NCBI GenBank assembly: GCA_003158415.1
Contig: PMJA01000212.1
Coordinates: 1 to 9,007 of the forward strand
Length of the DNA: 9,007 nt
From: Methylobacter sp.
GTDB lineage: Bacteria; Pseudomonadota; Gammaproteobacteria; Methylococcales; Methylomonadaceae
Reading direction: 5' to 3'
Of the stretch, positions 1-6,650 are shown piece by piece. The notes beneath the pieces were generated by a model. It was given only the letters and a program-made list of their open reading frames with translations. It was not told the origin of the DNA and searched no databases. Positions within the stretch are counted from its first letter, which is position 1; the number at the start of each line of letters is the position of its first letter. The position numbers and the translations under genes were made by a program.

Positions 1-261
1 GGTTGCGATGATTTGTTTAACACCATCGTCGCGATGTTCAAACAGATCAACCAGCTCGCCGGTCATCGTGATTGCATGAGCGCCCGGCGCACCGGATATT
101 TCGTGCAATATATGGGTTACGGCGCGTTGTAATTGATCCAGGCCTTTCCATAACGGACAGGGCTGCTGGTAAACCGCGATAATTTCGCCCGCCGGATTAA
201 TAACGGCGGCCTTAACATGCGCCCCGCCTATATCCCAACCTATCGTATTAGCCTGATTCAT
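1..261 (-). CDS. mfnF: H4MPT-linked C1 transfer pathway protein, hydantoinase/actin-fold family (MfnF-like), C-terminus outside window
   Basis: The first 87 codons of a minus-strand gene that runs off the left edge; there is no stop in this frame. The N-terminus has a sugar-kinase/actin-type phosphate-1 loop, IGWDIGGAHVKAA (residues 7-19), and a later stretch TMTGELVDLF (about residues 65-74) that I recognise from the 'probable H4MPT-linked C1 transfer pathway protein' family, related to hydantoinase A. The methanogen member MfnF couples the aminomethylfuran phosphate unit to gamma-glutamyltyramine in methanofuran synthesis; an equivalent step in methylofuran synthesis is inferred here. The gene overlaps the preceding mfnD-like gene by 14 nt, so the two are probably translationally coupled. 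Start choice: ATG at 261 has AGGA only 2 nt upstream, which is too close; another in-frame ATG at 273 adds four residues but has no Shine-Dalgarno. Family is fairly certain, exact start is not. Confidence 0.8.
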   Translation of the reverse strand, partial: MNQANTIGWDIGGAHVKAAVINPAGEIIAVYQQPCPLWKGLDQLQRAVTHILHEISGAPGAHAITMTGELVDLFEHRDDGVKQIIAT

Positions 262-1243
262 GTTCCTGAACATTAATGGTGATGGCTTGATTGCAAACGG
301 CTTTTAAAACAGGCGGCCCTTGCAGTAATTGCAAAACAGCGGCAGCGACATTAATACCCAAGGCCGCATTGATCCCCGCAAATGATGTCGTCAGGCGCGG
401 GTTTATTTCCAGCACCAGCAGTTGATCCGTTGTTTCTATCAAATCAATGCCAACATAACCCCATAATTCAGGTAATGCTGTGGCGATATTATCGACTAAA
501 TCCTGATACACCCCTGAATCAGCCTGATGATTGACAATGATTTTTGACAGATGATATTGCCGGTTGATAATGTTAAATTGTTGCAAATTGGCAGACAGCA
601 ACCAGCCGCTACCCTGCTTAAACAGGCAGGATAAACTGGTTTTCTTGCCGAGTATATGCGGCTGAATAATATAGCGGCCTGTTCTTAAGTGCATCTGCTC
701 AAAATTGTGCCGGTCAGTCAGTATATAACTGTCTGCACAGCCTACGCCGTCTATAGGCTTAACCAGCCATTGCCCACCATTGCCGTACTGATCGACGCCA
801 GTGAACAGCCGGGTCGGTACGGTGGCGATATGATGTTGTTTGAGGTGTTGATAGGTATGCCATTTATTGCCGGTTATAGCAACAACATCACTAGGTGATG
901 TTAGTAATGGCTTACCCGATAACTCAACAGCTAGGCACAGTGTTTGTAAAATACCATCAAACTCCGGCGCTATCGGCCATACCGCATCACAGTGTCGTAT
1001 TAAGTTAGCAAATTCTTCATGGCTGTTTTGTTCCGGCCTGATGATAACCGCATCAAAACCCGCCGTGTCTATCGAGCCGTTAACACGCTCATCCAGCATC
1101 ACTACGACAGTTATATCGGCGCAGGAACGGAAGTTATCGAGCAACGCCTGCAGCATCAACCGCCCTTCATGGACCAGCGCCTCAGGCAGTTCCTGCTTAT
1201 TAAAGCCGCCGCCAGTGATATACTCGAACACTAAAATTTTCAT
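248..1243 (-). CDS. mfnD: ATP-grasp ligase, MfnD-like (tyramine/tyrosine-glutamate ligase type)
   Basis: A complete 331-aa ATP-grasp protein. The N-terminal subdomain begins MKILVFEYITGGG, typical of the MfnD-like ATP-grasp group. The ATP-grasp core shows the nucleotide-binding lysine in LVKPIDGVGC (160-169), the hinge YIIQPHILGKKTS (191-203), and the metal-binding end of the fold in YVGIDLIE (263-270) and VLEINPRLTTS (277-287, with E279 and N281). In methanogens MfnD joins tyramine to the gamma-carboxylate of glutamate. Bacterial methylofuran is reported to carry tyrosine in place of tyramine plus many glutamates, so the acceptor here may be tyrosine. Its downstream partner, overlapping by 14 nt, is the MfnF-like gene, which supports a methylofuran role. 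The start is ATG 1243, with no clear Shine-Dalgarno and a -10-like element only about 7 nt upstream. The ligase fold is certain; the substrate is inferred. Confidence 0.75.
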   Translation of the reverse strand: MKILVFEYITGGGFNKQELPEALVHEGRLMLQALLDNFRSCADITVVVMLDERVNGSIDTAGFDAVIIRPEQNSHEEFANLIRHCDAVWPIAPEFDGILQTLCLAVELSGKPLLTSPSDVVAITGNKWHTYQHLKQHHIATVPTRLFTGVDQYGNGGQWLVKPIDGVGCADSYILTDRHNFEQMHLRTGRYIIQPHILGKKTSLSCLFKQGSGWLLSANLQQFNIINRQYHLSKIIVNHQADSGVYQDLVDNIATALPELWGYVGIDLIETTDQLLVLEINPRLTTSFAGINAALGINVAAAVLQLLQGPPVLKAVCNQAITINVQEHESG

Positions 1244-1249
1244 CTGTCC

Positions 1250-1258
1250 ATTTTATCA
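1250..1258 (-). promoter_or_regulatory. Candidate extended -10 element for the mfnD-like unit
   Basis: On the minus strand this reads TGATAAAAT, fitting TGn followed by a -10 hexamer with 5 of 6 consensus bases. No -35 at normal spacing is visible; TTGTCA (1274 to 1269) lies only 13 nt upstream. A transcript starting about 7 nt downstream would begin at or near the A of the ATG at 1243, giving a leaderless mRNA. The divergent HisA-like gene has a TATCAT at 1254-1259 that would overlap it. This is a pattern match only. Confidence 0.3.
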
Positions 1259-1285
1259 TCAGGAACCCTGACAACAGCCTTGCCC

Positions 1286-1963
1286 ATGAAAATAATTCCA
1301 GTCATCGATTTAAAAGACGGCGTTGTAGTGCATGCCCGCCTAGGGATGCGCGAACACTACCAGCCCATCAACACTGACTTGTGCGGATCCCCGGACATTT
1401 ATCAGGTTATCAAGGCATTTCTTGATATTAATGACTTTGATACATTTTATATTGCTGATTTGAATGTAATTACCGGGCAAGGCGACCATGAGCGTTTGAT
1501 CACCGAGGTGCTGACGGCTTTTCCGCACATAATATTCTGGATAGACAGCGGCTATCAACGCGTTAAAAACCATCCAAACAATTACTTACCCGTATTAGGC
1601 AGTGAATGCTATAGTGACGATAACGCTTTAGAGCTAAAAGCCTTTAATAAGCGCTTTATCCTGTCGCTGGATTATTCGCTATCCGGGAAACTGGGCGCAG
1701 TGAGCCTTTTTTCTGAGCAGGACTTGTGGCCGGATACGATAATCATCATGACTTTAAGCCGGGTCGGCAGCCATCAGGGGCCTGATTTGGACAAATTAAA
1801 TGGGTTTTGCAGGCGCTATCCGCATAAACAGTTTATTGCCGCCGGCGGCATAAGAAATGTCGCCGATTTACAGGCGTTAAAACAGATAGGCGTACAACAG
1901 GCGCTGGTTGCCAGTGCCCTCCATTCAGGGATGATAGGGCGCGAAGAGATTAAAACCCTGTAG
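1286..1963 (+). CDS. HisA/HisF-related TIM-barrel protein of the C1/H4MPT island
   Basis: A 225-aa protein related to phosphoribosylformimino-AICAR-ribotide isomerase (HisA) and belonging to the HisA/HisF-like group otherwise known from methanogenic archaea. Seen in the sequence, numbering from ATG 1286: the strand-1 motif IIPVIDLKDG with Asp8, a second central Asp at 129 (ILSLDYS), and the two phosphate-binding loops AAGGIR (185-190) and VASALHSG (208-215). Asp8 and Asp129 match the HisA acid/base pair, so sugar-phosphate isomerase-like chemistry is plausible. It is shorter than a typical HisA of about 245 aa and has no his genes around it. Its position among fae, mch and mfn-like genes suggests cofactor synthesis, possibly handling a ribosyl intermediate of H4MPT; the substrate is unknown. 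A TTG six bases upstream (1280) could also be the start, but MKIIPVIDL is the usual family N-terminus. It is divergent from the mfnD-like gene and convergent with fae. Confidence 0.8.
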   Translation: MKIIPVIDLKDGVVVHARLGMREHYQPINTDLCGSPDIYQVIKAFLDINDFDTFYIADLNVITGQGDHERLITEVLTAFPHIIFWIDSGYQRVKNHPNNYLPVLGSECYSDDNALELKAFNKRFILSLDYSLSGKLGAVSLFSEQDLWPDTIIIMTLSRVGSHQGPDLDKLNGFCRRYPHKQFIAAGGIRNVADLQALKQIGVQQALVASALHSGMIGREEIKTL

Positions 1964-1965
1964 GC

Positions 1966-1997
1966 AAAAAAATACCCCGGCAAGCCGAGGTATTTTT
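1966..1997. terminator. Shared hairpin terminator between the HisA-like gene and fae
   Basis: Inverted repeat with 14-bp arms (1968-1981 and 1984-1997), GC-rich at the tip and flanked by A and T runs. Read as fae (minus-strand) RNA, the single imperfect position is a U-G wobble, so all 14 positions pair, followed by seven U residues. Read on the plus strand the same position is a C-A mismatch and the U run is five. It probably stops both convergent transcripts but favours fae. Confidence 0.75.
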
Positions 1998-2009
1998 AAC
2001 TAGCTAGGC

Positions 2010-2028
2010 AGCTGCGTTATACGCAACT
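2010..2028 (-). other. Small stem-loop just downstream of the fae stop codon
   Basis: Arms 2010-2017 and 2021-2028 with a 3-nt loop. In minus-strand RNA all eight positions pair if one U-G wobble is allowed; on the plus strand the same position is a mismatch. It lies between the fae stop and the terminator hairpin and could protect the 3' end of an abundant mRNA. No U run follows, so it is not a terminator itself. Confidence 0.45.
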
Positions 2029-2038
2029 AACCAACAAC

Positions 2039-2557
2039 TTAACCTTCGTTGTTAACAGCGAACGGATGTTTAGCAGTTGATTTTGCAGCAACAACTTCAG
2101 CAGCAGTAGGTGTGCCGTCGATAGCGCGTTTCAGAGCTTCTTTAGTTGCTTGATAGTTGAATTTTTCAATCAACGCATCATCTTCAGCTTGCCAATGGAT
2201 GAATACACCAACAGAAATAAACAGATCATCAGCTTCGTTAGCAGGGATAGTGCCGTCTTCAACAGAATCAGCAACTGCCATAGCAACAGCGCGTTGAGCT
2301 GGGCCAAACATTTGAACAGCTTGTTTAGAGCCTTTGATAGTTACTTTGTTGAACAAAATAGTTGCAGGCTTAACCAACAGGTTAGGAGCAACAACAGCTA
2401 ATAAAGTAGAGAAGCCGTCTTTGTTGTTTGTCAACGCGTTTGCAAATGCAGATTCAGCAGCTGAACCTCTTGGGCCAATAATCAGGTCGATATGAGCGAT
2501 TTCGTTGCCTTCGCCTACTAAAGATTCGCCTACGCGTAAGTTATTAATTTTTGCCAT
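2039..2557 (-). CDS. fae: Formaldehyde-activating enzyme (Fae), 5,6,7,8-tetrahydromethanopterin hydro-lyase
   Basis: A 172-aa cytoplasmic protein of the usual Fae length (about 170 aa). It catalyses condensation of formaldehyde with (dephospho-)H4MPT to methylene-H4MPT, the entry of formaldehyde into the H4MPT oxidation pathway. Diagnostic motifs: [19 protein letters not shown] (14-32), which carries the conserved catalytic-type His at residue 22; [30 protein letters not shown]; and [15 protein letters not shown]. The start is ATG 2557 with a good AGGA about 10 nt upstream. Codon choice differs from its neighbours: alanine is nearly always GCT or GCA, valine mostly GTT, threonine mostly ACT, and I saw no GCC, as expected for a very highly expressed gene. 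It is last in the minus-strand group, but a 71-nt spacer with a hairpin and possible promoter suggests additional independent expression. A strong terminator follows. Confidence 0.97.
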   Translation of the reverse strand: MAKINNLRVGESLVGEGNEIAHIDLIIGPRGSAAESAFANALTNNKDGFSTLLAVVAPNLLVKPATILFNKVTIKGSKQAVQMFGPAQRAVAMAVADSVEDGTIPANEADDLFISVGVFIHWQAEDDALIEKFNYQATKEALKRAIDGTPTAAEVVAAKSTAKHPFAVNNEG

Positions 2558-2610
2558 GCTTAAAATTCCTGTTGAAGAAAAAATTGAAAAATTCGAGCTA
2601 ATATCGAGTT

Positions 2611-2639
2611 TTTATATGCTACCGATCATTAGATCGGAA
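2611..2639 (-). promoter_or_regulatory. Weak candidate promoter for fae
   Basis: On the minus strand TATAAA (2616 to 2611, 5 of 6 to the sigma70 -10) lies 17 nt from TTCCGA (2639 to 2634, only 3 of 6 to a -35). A transcript from it would have a leader of about 46 nt that includes the fae Shine-Dalgarno. The -35 is poor and overlaps the end of the preceding gene, so this is tentative. Confidence 0.25.
2622..2637 (-). other. Hairpin spanning the stop codon of the CitG-like gene, upstream of fae
   Basis: A perfect 6-bp inverted repeat (2622-2627 and 2632-2637) with a 4-nt loop. In the minus-strand mRNA the loop reads UAAU and holds the TAA stop of the CitG-like gene. No U run follows, so it is not a classical terminator. 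It could mark an mRNA processing or stability boundary between the low-expression cofactor genes and fae. Confidence 0.4.
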
Positions 2640-3507
2640 GATTTTTATTACGAAGCGTTAACTTAATAACATCCTCTAAAAATACTGTTAATACCGTCGC
2701 TACGGTCATATCCGCCATCGTTCCGGGATTCAAACCCTGGGATTTAAGCGCCTGATCCAGGCTATAAAGTAACGGCAACAGGTGCTCAGGACTTTCGGCC
2801 TTAGACAGCTCGTATGACAGTTGGGACATCTTTGCGGCCACCATTTCAGAATACTGGCTGCCGTATTTTCTTTCGATGTGGCTATCAGGAAACCGGCTTA
2901 ATAAACTGGCGTAAACCGACACTGCTGCCCACTCCTGATTGCCCCATTTACGCACGGCATTGTAATGTATAGCGATTGCAAAATCAAAAATATCTCGATA
3001 ATCGGTAACGTATTGCAGCGCAATCCTGTCCTTTGCGCTGGACAAGCGCATCGCTTCGGTTAAGGTAACCGAAGGTTTTTCCGAAACATCCTGCTGGTCG
3101 GAACGGCCCAAGCCGCCCGGCGACGCCAGCGAGATCGCCTTAAAAACCCAGTCGGCATCGTCTACGGTAGTCGTCGCTAAAACTTGGTGCAACGCCTGCC
3201 TTAGCGCCAAACCCGTGTTTACATTATTGATGGCCTGAATTAAGGGTGCGCATAATAAAATTATCCCCAGATTGGTATTACAAGCCACCGCCTCACGCGT
3301 CGATTTAACGGCGTAAAATATTTTCTCGCCTACGGAATAATCGGGATTACAAAGCGGGGCTGCACTGACCTTTGCACTAAGCTTGAAATCAGCGACCGTC
3401 ATATCATGACCCTCCGCATAAACGCTGACATTGCCCGGCTTGAACGCCTGCAACTCGACTTCACAGGCTTTTTGATAAAGCTCGCTGAGCTGTTGCGGTG
3501 AAATCAT
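2629..3507 (-). CDS. CitG-like protein (triphosphoribosyl-dephospho-CoA synthase family) of the H4MPT island
   Basis: A 292-aa all-helical protein of the CitG/MdcB family. Members use ATP as donor of a triphosphoribosyl group, displacing adenine. Family motifs visible: EVELQAFKPGNVS (16-28), CNTNLGIILLCAPL (76-89), GGLG (131-134) and LNPGTMADMTVA (259-270). No citrate or malonate lyase genes are nearby, so a role in the citrate lyase prosthetic group is unlikely. By position between the RimK-like gene and fae it matches the conserved unknown that follows mch in methylotroph H4MPT clusters (I believe Orf7 of Methylorubrum extorquens AM1). Since H4MPT contains an alpha-linked ribose, ribosyl transfer in cofactor assembly is an attractive inference, not a demonstrated function. 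Its ATG overlaps the TGA of the upstream gene (ATGA, 3504-3507), implying translational coupling. Confidence 0.85.
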   Translation of the reverse strand: MISPQQLSELYQKACEVELQAFKPGNVSVYAEGHDMTVADFKLSAKVSAAPLCNPDYSVGEKIFYAVKSTREAVACNTNLGIILLCAPLIQAINNVNTGLALRQALHQVLATTTVDDADWVFKAISLASPGGLGRSDQQDVSEKPSVTLTEAMRLSSAKDRIALQYVTDYRDIFDFAIAIHYNAVRKWGNQEWAAVSVYASLLSRFPDSHIERKYGSQYSEMVAAKMSQLSYELSKAESPEHLLPLLYSLDQALKSQGLNPGTMADMTVATVLTVFLEDVIKLTLRNKNLPI

Positions 3508-4397
3508 GACACGTTAATGTGACGGTTAATCAAGTCATCCGCCAAAATTTCAGCAATCGTGACATCGCAAACGCTTTCCAGACCTTTCCAGGCCGGAATG
3601 CTGTTCACTTCGATAATGGTGTAGCATCCGTCCTTGTCCTGGATAATATCCACGCCCGCATAATCCATAGACAATGCGCATGTCGCCTTAACCGCCAGCT
3701 CGGCCAGATCCGCATCCAGTTCTATGCGTTCACAACTCGCGCCGCGTGCCACATTATTCAGCCAGGACTTGCCTCGCCTGCGCATCGCCGCAACGGCGCG
3801 ACCGTTAACGACAAACACGCGATTATCGGAAAAACCCGCCCCGGCACAATGCACAAAGCGTTGCAGATAATAAATCCCGTGACTGCCGGTCAACCAGAAT
3901 AAATCCGTCATTTTCTCAAGGCGGCGTATGCCCTCGCCTTGCGAACCGAACAAGGGTTTGCTGATCAAGTAGTGACCTTTTTTTAATTCACTCTCGGCAA
4001 TACTTAAAGCATCCTCCCGATTGCGCAACACCCATGTCAACGGCGTAGGCAATCCGGCATTATGCAGCAAAAAGCTGGTCATGCCCTTGTCGACACTACG
4101 CTCTACTGCATGACCATCGTTGTAAACCGGAATGCCCATCGCTTTTAAAGCATGGAGTATATCCAGATAGACCACAACTTCTTCCAGCGAGCCGCCGGGA
4201 ACGCCGCGCACGAAGGCGGCATCCGGCAGAGCCTGTTCAAAGCCGGGAATACTTATCGGATTGCACCCGGATTCGATAGTAAATCCACACTGTGTCAAGG
4301 AAACGTAGTCACTGCAGTAACCCCGATCTTCAAAAGCAAGACGCAATTGCTTACCATGCCAACCTGGATCATCGGTAAAAATGGCGATTCGACCCAT
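3504..4397 (-). CDS. RimK-type ATP-grasp ligase of the H4MPT/methylofuran island
   Basis: A 297-aa RimK-family ATP-grasp ligase, the group that adds glutamate or similar amino acids to protein and cofactor acceptors (RimK, MptN, CofF). Motifs: VDKGMTSFLL (102-111) before the core, ISKPLFGSQGEGI (145-157) with the ATP-binding Lys and glycine loop, DNRVFVVNGRAVAAMRRRG (191-209), WLNNVARGA (212-220), YAGVDII (246-252) and the metal/ATP-binding EVNSIPAWKGLE (263-274). MptN adds the terminal alpha-glutamate to H4MPT in archaea; methylofuran of methylotrophs is reported to carry a long mixed alpha/gamma polyglutamate tail, so either acceptor is possible. It follows mch by 9 nt without a strong Shine-Dalgarno and overlaps the CitG-like gene by 4 nt. 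It sits where Orf5 lies in the AM1 cluster, as I recall it. Fold is certain, substrate inferred. Confidence 0.85.
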   Translation of the reverse strand: MGRIAIFTDDPGWHGKQLRLAFEDRGYCSDYVSLTQCGFTIESGCNPISIPGFEQALPDAAFVRGVPGGSLEEVVVYLDILHALKAMGIPVYNDGHAVERSVDKGMTSFLLHNAGLPTPLTWVLRNREDALSIAESELKKGHYLISKPLFGSQGEGIRRLEKMTDLFWLTGSHGIYYLQRFVHCAGAGFSDNRVFVVNGRAVAAMRRRGKSWLNNVARGASCERIELDADLAELAVKATCALSMDYAGVDIIQDKDGCYTIIEVNSIPAWKGLESVCDVTIAEILADDLINRHINVS

Positions 4398-4406
4398 GCG
4401 CCGACT

Positions 4407-5390
4407 CTATGCCCCGAACGACTGATCCAATAAGGCATTATCCAACTTTCCGGCCCGGAAACTTTTACCCGAATCTACCGCCGTCACTATGACGCTGGCG
4501 GGACTAAACAACATGGCGTCAATTTTAAAAAAGTCATAGTTATATTGTTTAAAAATGTCTGCAAACGGCTTGCCGTAATCTTTAGAAGTGGAACTAGGCA
4601 ATTCCCTGGCTAATTTTTCCGCCGCTTCATCGCTGCCTTTGACAAACAAATGCACCTGACCTGCGAATAAAATAGCGTCGTTAGTGCGTCCCATCGCCTT
4701 GACAAAGTTGGGATGCGGCGGGCATACCGGCGCACTGCCGCTGCCGTCAATAATGTTTTCCAACGGAAAATGCAAGGCATGCGCCTTGTGCATGGCCACT
4801 TCCAGCACCCGCGCCACGACTTGTACGCCGCCCGCCAAGCTGCTGGTCGGCGTCACAATAATCGTCAACTTGGATGGATCGACATTGCAAGCTGCCGCCA
4901 CTTTTTCAACAATAGCCAGCGGCGGAACCGCATCATTTTCTATCACCAATACGGCGGTATCGGCGGTGTCCAGATAGTCCAGTTCTTTATATAAGGCTTC
5001 AACCGGCTCCTGCACACCCTCTTTGAGCTTAGTCGCCATCGCCCGAGCAGGGCCTGAACCCAGCGCGTAATATTTCTCATGCGACAAGCTCCAGCCCGCA
5101 TATTGACTGCCCAGACAAGCCAAAACCGGATTGCCGGTATGCACATTAACCGTCAACGGCCAGTTATCGGTATAAGCGCTGTGATTAAACGTGACCGTAC
5201 CCATGCCGCCCAGACAAATTTCGGCAATAATGCGTCCCGCTTCCAGACCGCCCGGCACTTTAATACCGGCATCAACAATAGTGCAGCCGTTTTCAAGAAT
5301 TTCCACGCCTACGCGTAACTTATCGGCATTATCAATCAGATGTTTTACTAAGGGCTGGGTCAGTTTATTAACGCTGGCTTTATATTCCAT
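4407..5390 (-). CDS. mch: Methenyltetrahydromethanopterin cyclohydrolase
   Basis: A 327-aa protein of normal Mch length. It hydrolyses N5,N10-methenyl-H4MPT to N5-formyl-H4MPT in the cytoplasm, the step after methylene-H4MPT dehydrogenation in formaldehyde oxidation. Strongly characteristic segments include [15 protein letters not shown] (39-53), [11 protein letters not shown] (58-68), [12 protein letters not shown] (91-102), [11 protein letters not shown] (109-119) and [20 protein letters not shown] (215-234). R194 and E197, in ARVLE, keep the Arg-x-x-Glu spacing of the catalytic pair described for archaeal Mch; assigning them to that pair is by alignment from memory. The start is ATG 5390, lying inside the end of the upstream ATP-grasp gene (11-nt overlap), with AAAGG about 10 nt upstream as Shine-Dalgarno. 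The RimK-like gene follows after 9 nt. Confidence 0.97.
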   Translation of the reverse strand: MEYKASVNKLTQPLVKHLIDNADKLRVGVEILENGCTIVDAGIKVPGGLEAGRIIAEICLGGMGTVTFNHSAYTDNWPLTVNVHTGNPVLACLGSQYAGWSLSHEKYYALGSGPARAMATKLKEGVQEPVEALYKELDYLDTADTAVLVIENDAVPPLAIVEKVAAACNVDPSKLTIIVTPTSSLAGGVQVVARVLEVAMHKAHALHFPLENIIDGSGSAPVCPPHPNFVKAMGRTNDAILFAGQVHLFVKGSDEAAEKLARELPSSTSKDYGKPFADIFKQYNYDFFKIDAMLFSPASVIVTAVDSGKSFRAGKLDNALLDQSFGA

Positions 5391-6468
5391 GGGGGTGCAA
5401 ACCTTTTATTAAGTTAAGTTGTTGGGTCAGCAGCGCATCCATGACCGAATACGCTTGCTTTTGGTGGGCAATAATACTGCAAATAGGCTGTCCTTTGCGA
5501 CACATAACTCCATTACCGGGTAAATCCATACAACCATCGGGCCATGCAAAGCCGTCCGGTATCATGACATCCAGCTCGGCATAAGCAATTTGATAGCCCG
5601 TGTAACCGGACGCTTGAGGATGATCCGTTAACCTGCCTATGCTCGCTTTGATATGCCGATTCAATAAATCGACATCATACAATTGCATACTGGCCGACGG
5701 ACGTGGGTTGATTTCCAATACAAAACTTTTATCGCCCGACTGGATAAAATCCAGCGAATTCAGCCCCTTCAACCCGAAAGCAGGAGTTAATTTCTTTAGC
5801 CAATCGACTACCTGCGCTTGCTGCGCCATAGACAGATCGCACTGATTGATAATCCCTGAAAACATAAACGCTTGGCTTTCGCTTAAACGTACAGCCCATT
5901 GCGTATTAAAACCGACAACCTGCACACTTTTTCCGTCAGACAAAAACAGCACTGAATGTTGCACGCCTGCCTGATATTTTTGCCAATAAACCGCCGATTC
6001 GATGCGCTCTTGTGGATGATAACGCTTAATCCCCATACCGCCCTGCCCTTGCATCGGCTTAAGCAGCCAATAATCGGCGCTATCCGGCGGCTTAAAACAA
6101 ACGGCTGGGTGAGGAATATTTAACTGATCGAGGCAGGAAAAAAATACCGGTTTATCATGCAGCTTTATAAAGACATCAGGCGTATTGCCCAGCACCCGCA
6201 AGCGACCGGCTAAATAACTTAGGCTTTCAGGATAATATTCAAAACCGCTGCCGTAAATAACGGTCGTAACGACATAATGCTCAATAAAATAGTCGACTGC
6301 TGACGCCAGATGTTCTTCGGCTAGCGACAGTATTTGCGTAAAATCTTCCGCATAGCCTTGCATATCAAGGTCGGCATACAGATCAATAACCAGCGGCTTT
6401 AATCCCGCATTCCTGGCCGCCTGCGCCAGCATACGACCGGAACCGGCAATAATAAGAATAGTGTCCAA
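5380..6468 (-). CDS. ATP-grasp protein upstream of mch (Orf17-type, H4MPT/methylofuran island)
   Basis: A 362-aa ATP-grasp protein, first gene of the mch group. The N-terminus is a Rossmann-like pre-ATP-grasp domain ([19 protein letters not shown], 4-22). The core has the ATP-binding Lys and glycine loop in [17 protein letters not shown] (134-150), then [12 protein letters not shown] (231-242) and [15 protein letters not shown] (251-265), with E252 and N254 as likely metal and ATP ligands. A C-terminal part of about 90 residues lies beyond the core. I place it with the conserved ATP-grasp protein of methylotroph mch-fae clusters (Orf17 in AM1 nomenclature, from memory); substrate unknown, probably an amino-acid ligation in methylofuran or H4MPT synthesis. 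The start is unusual: TTG at 6468. An in-frame stop lies just upstream and the next ATG (residue 13) would cut off the conserved first beta-strand and glycine loop. No good Shine-Dalgarno is visible for TTG. Confidence 0.8.
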   Translation of the reverse strand: MDTILIIAGSGRMLAQAARNAGLKPLVIDLYADLDMQGYAEDFTQILSLAEEHLASAVDYFIEHYVVTTVIYGSGFEYYPESLSYLAGRLRVLGNTPDVFIKLHDKPVFFSCLDQLNIPHPAVCFKPPDSADYWLLKPMQGQGGMGIKRYHPQERIESAVYWQKYQAGVQHSVLFLSDGKSVQVVGFNTQWAVRLSESQAFMFSGIINQCDLSMAQQAQVVDWLKKLTPAFGLKGLNSLDFIQSGDKSFVLEINPRPSASMQLYDVDLLNRHIKASIGRLTDHPQASGYTGYQIAYAELDVMIPDGFAWPDGCMDLPGNGVMCRKGQPICSIIAHQKQAYSVMDALLTQQLNLIKGLHPHGI

Positions 6469-6479
6469 TGTGTTCGGAT

Positions 6480-6507
6480 TTTATACTGTGTTGTTATAGG
6501 CAATCAA
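6480..6507 (-). promoter_or_regulatory. Candidate sigma70 promoter of the ATP-grasp/mch group
   Basis: On the minus strand TTGATT (6507 to 6502, 4 of 6) is followed after 16 nt by TATAAA (6485 to 6480, 5 of 6). The predicted start, about 7 nt past the -10, falls near 6473, leaving only about five leader nucleotides before the TTG start at 6468. Another -10-like TATAAC at 6498 to 6493 lacks a good -35. Confidence 0.45.
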
Positions 6508-6576
6508 AAGTTTAGCGGTTATCATATCAGTCTACGCCCATCAATGCCGTACAGAAAATCACCGACCCGATTGGCG

Positions 6577-6593
6577 TAATCCTCATTGGATTA
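6577..6593. repeat. Perfect inverted repeat, possible operator
   Basis: TAATCC (6577-6582) and GGATTA (6588-6593) are perfect 6-bp arms around a 5-nt spacer in the middle of the divergent region. No U run follows, so a terminator is unlikely. A dimeric regulator site is possible; I cannot name a regulator. Confidence 0.4.
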
Positions 6594-6617
6594 TCACCTT
6601 CCTCTGTTCCTAACGCT

Positions 6618-6650
6618 GTGTAGACTTAGAGGAATGTTACCTGTCCACAC
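6618..6650. repeat. Imperfect inverted repeat upstream of terD
   Basis: GTGTAGAC (6618-6625) and GTCCACAC (6643-6650) are complementary at 7 of 8 positions across a 17-nt spacer, ending 25 nt before the terD start. It may be a regulatory site of the ter genes or chance. Confidence 0.3.

Noticed and set aside
867..1271. Plus-strand open frames within the mfnD-like gene (for example 134 codons at 867-1271).
   Set aside because: They are antisense to a conserved ATP-grasp protein, show no domain, and are low-complexity shadows.
1286..1963. Annotation as hisA of histidine biosynthesis.
   Set aside because: The protein is short, resembles the archaeal-type HisA/HisF-related group, and no histidine genes are present; family homology alone does not justify the symbol.
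2629..3507. Annotation as citG for the citrate lyase prosthetic group.
   Set aside because: No citrate or malonate lyase genes are near, and the gene is tightly coupled to a C1-cofactor ligase and fae.
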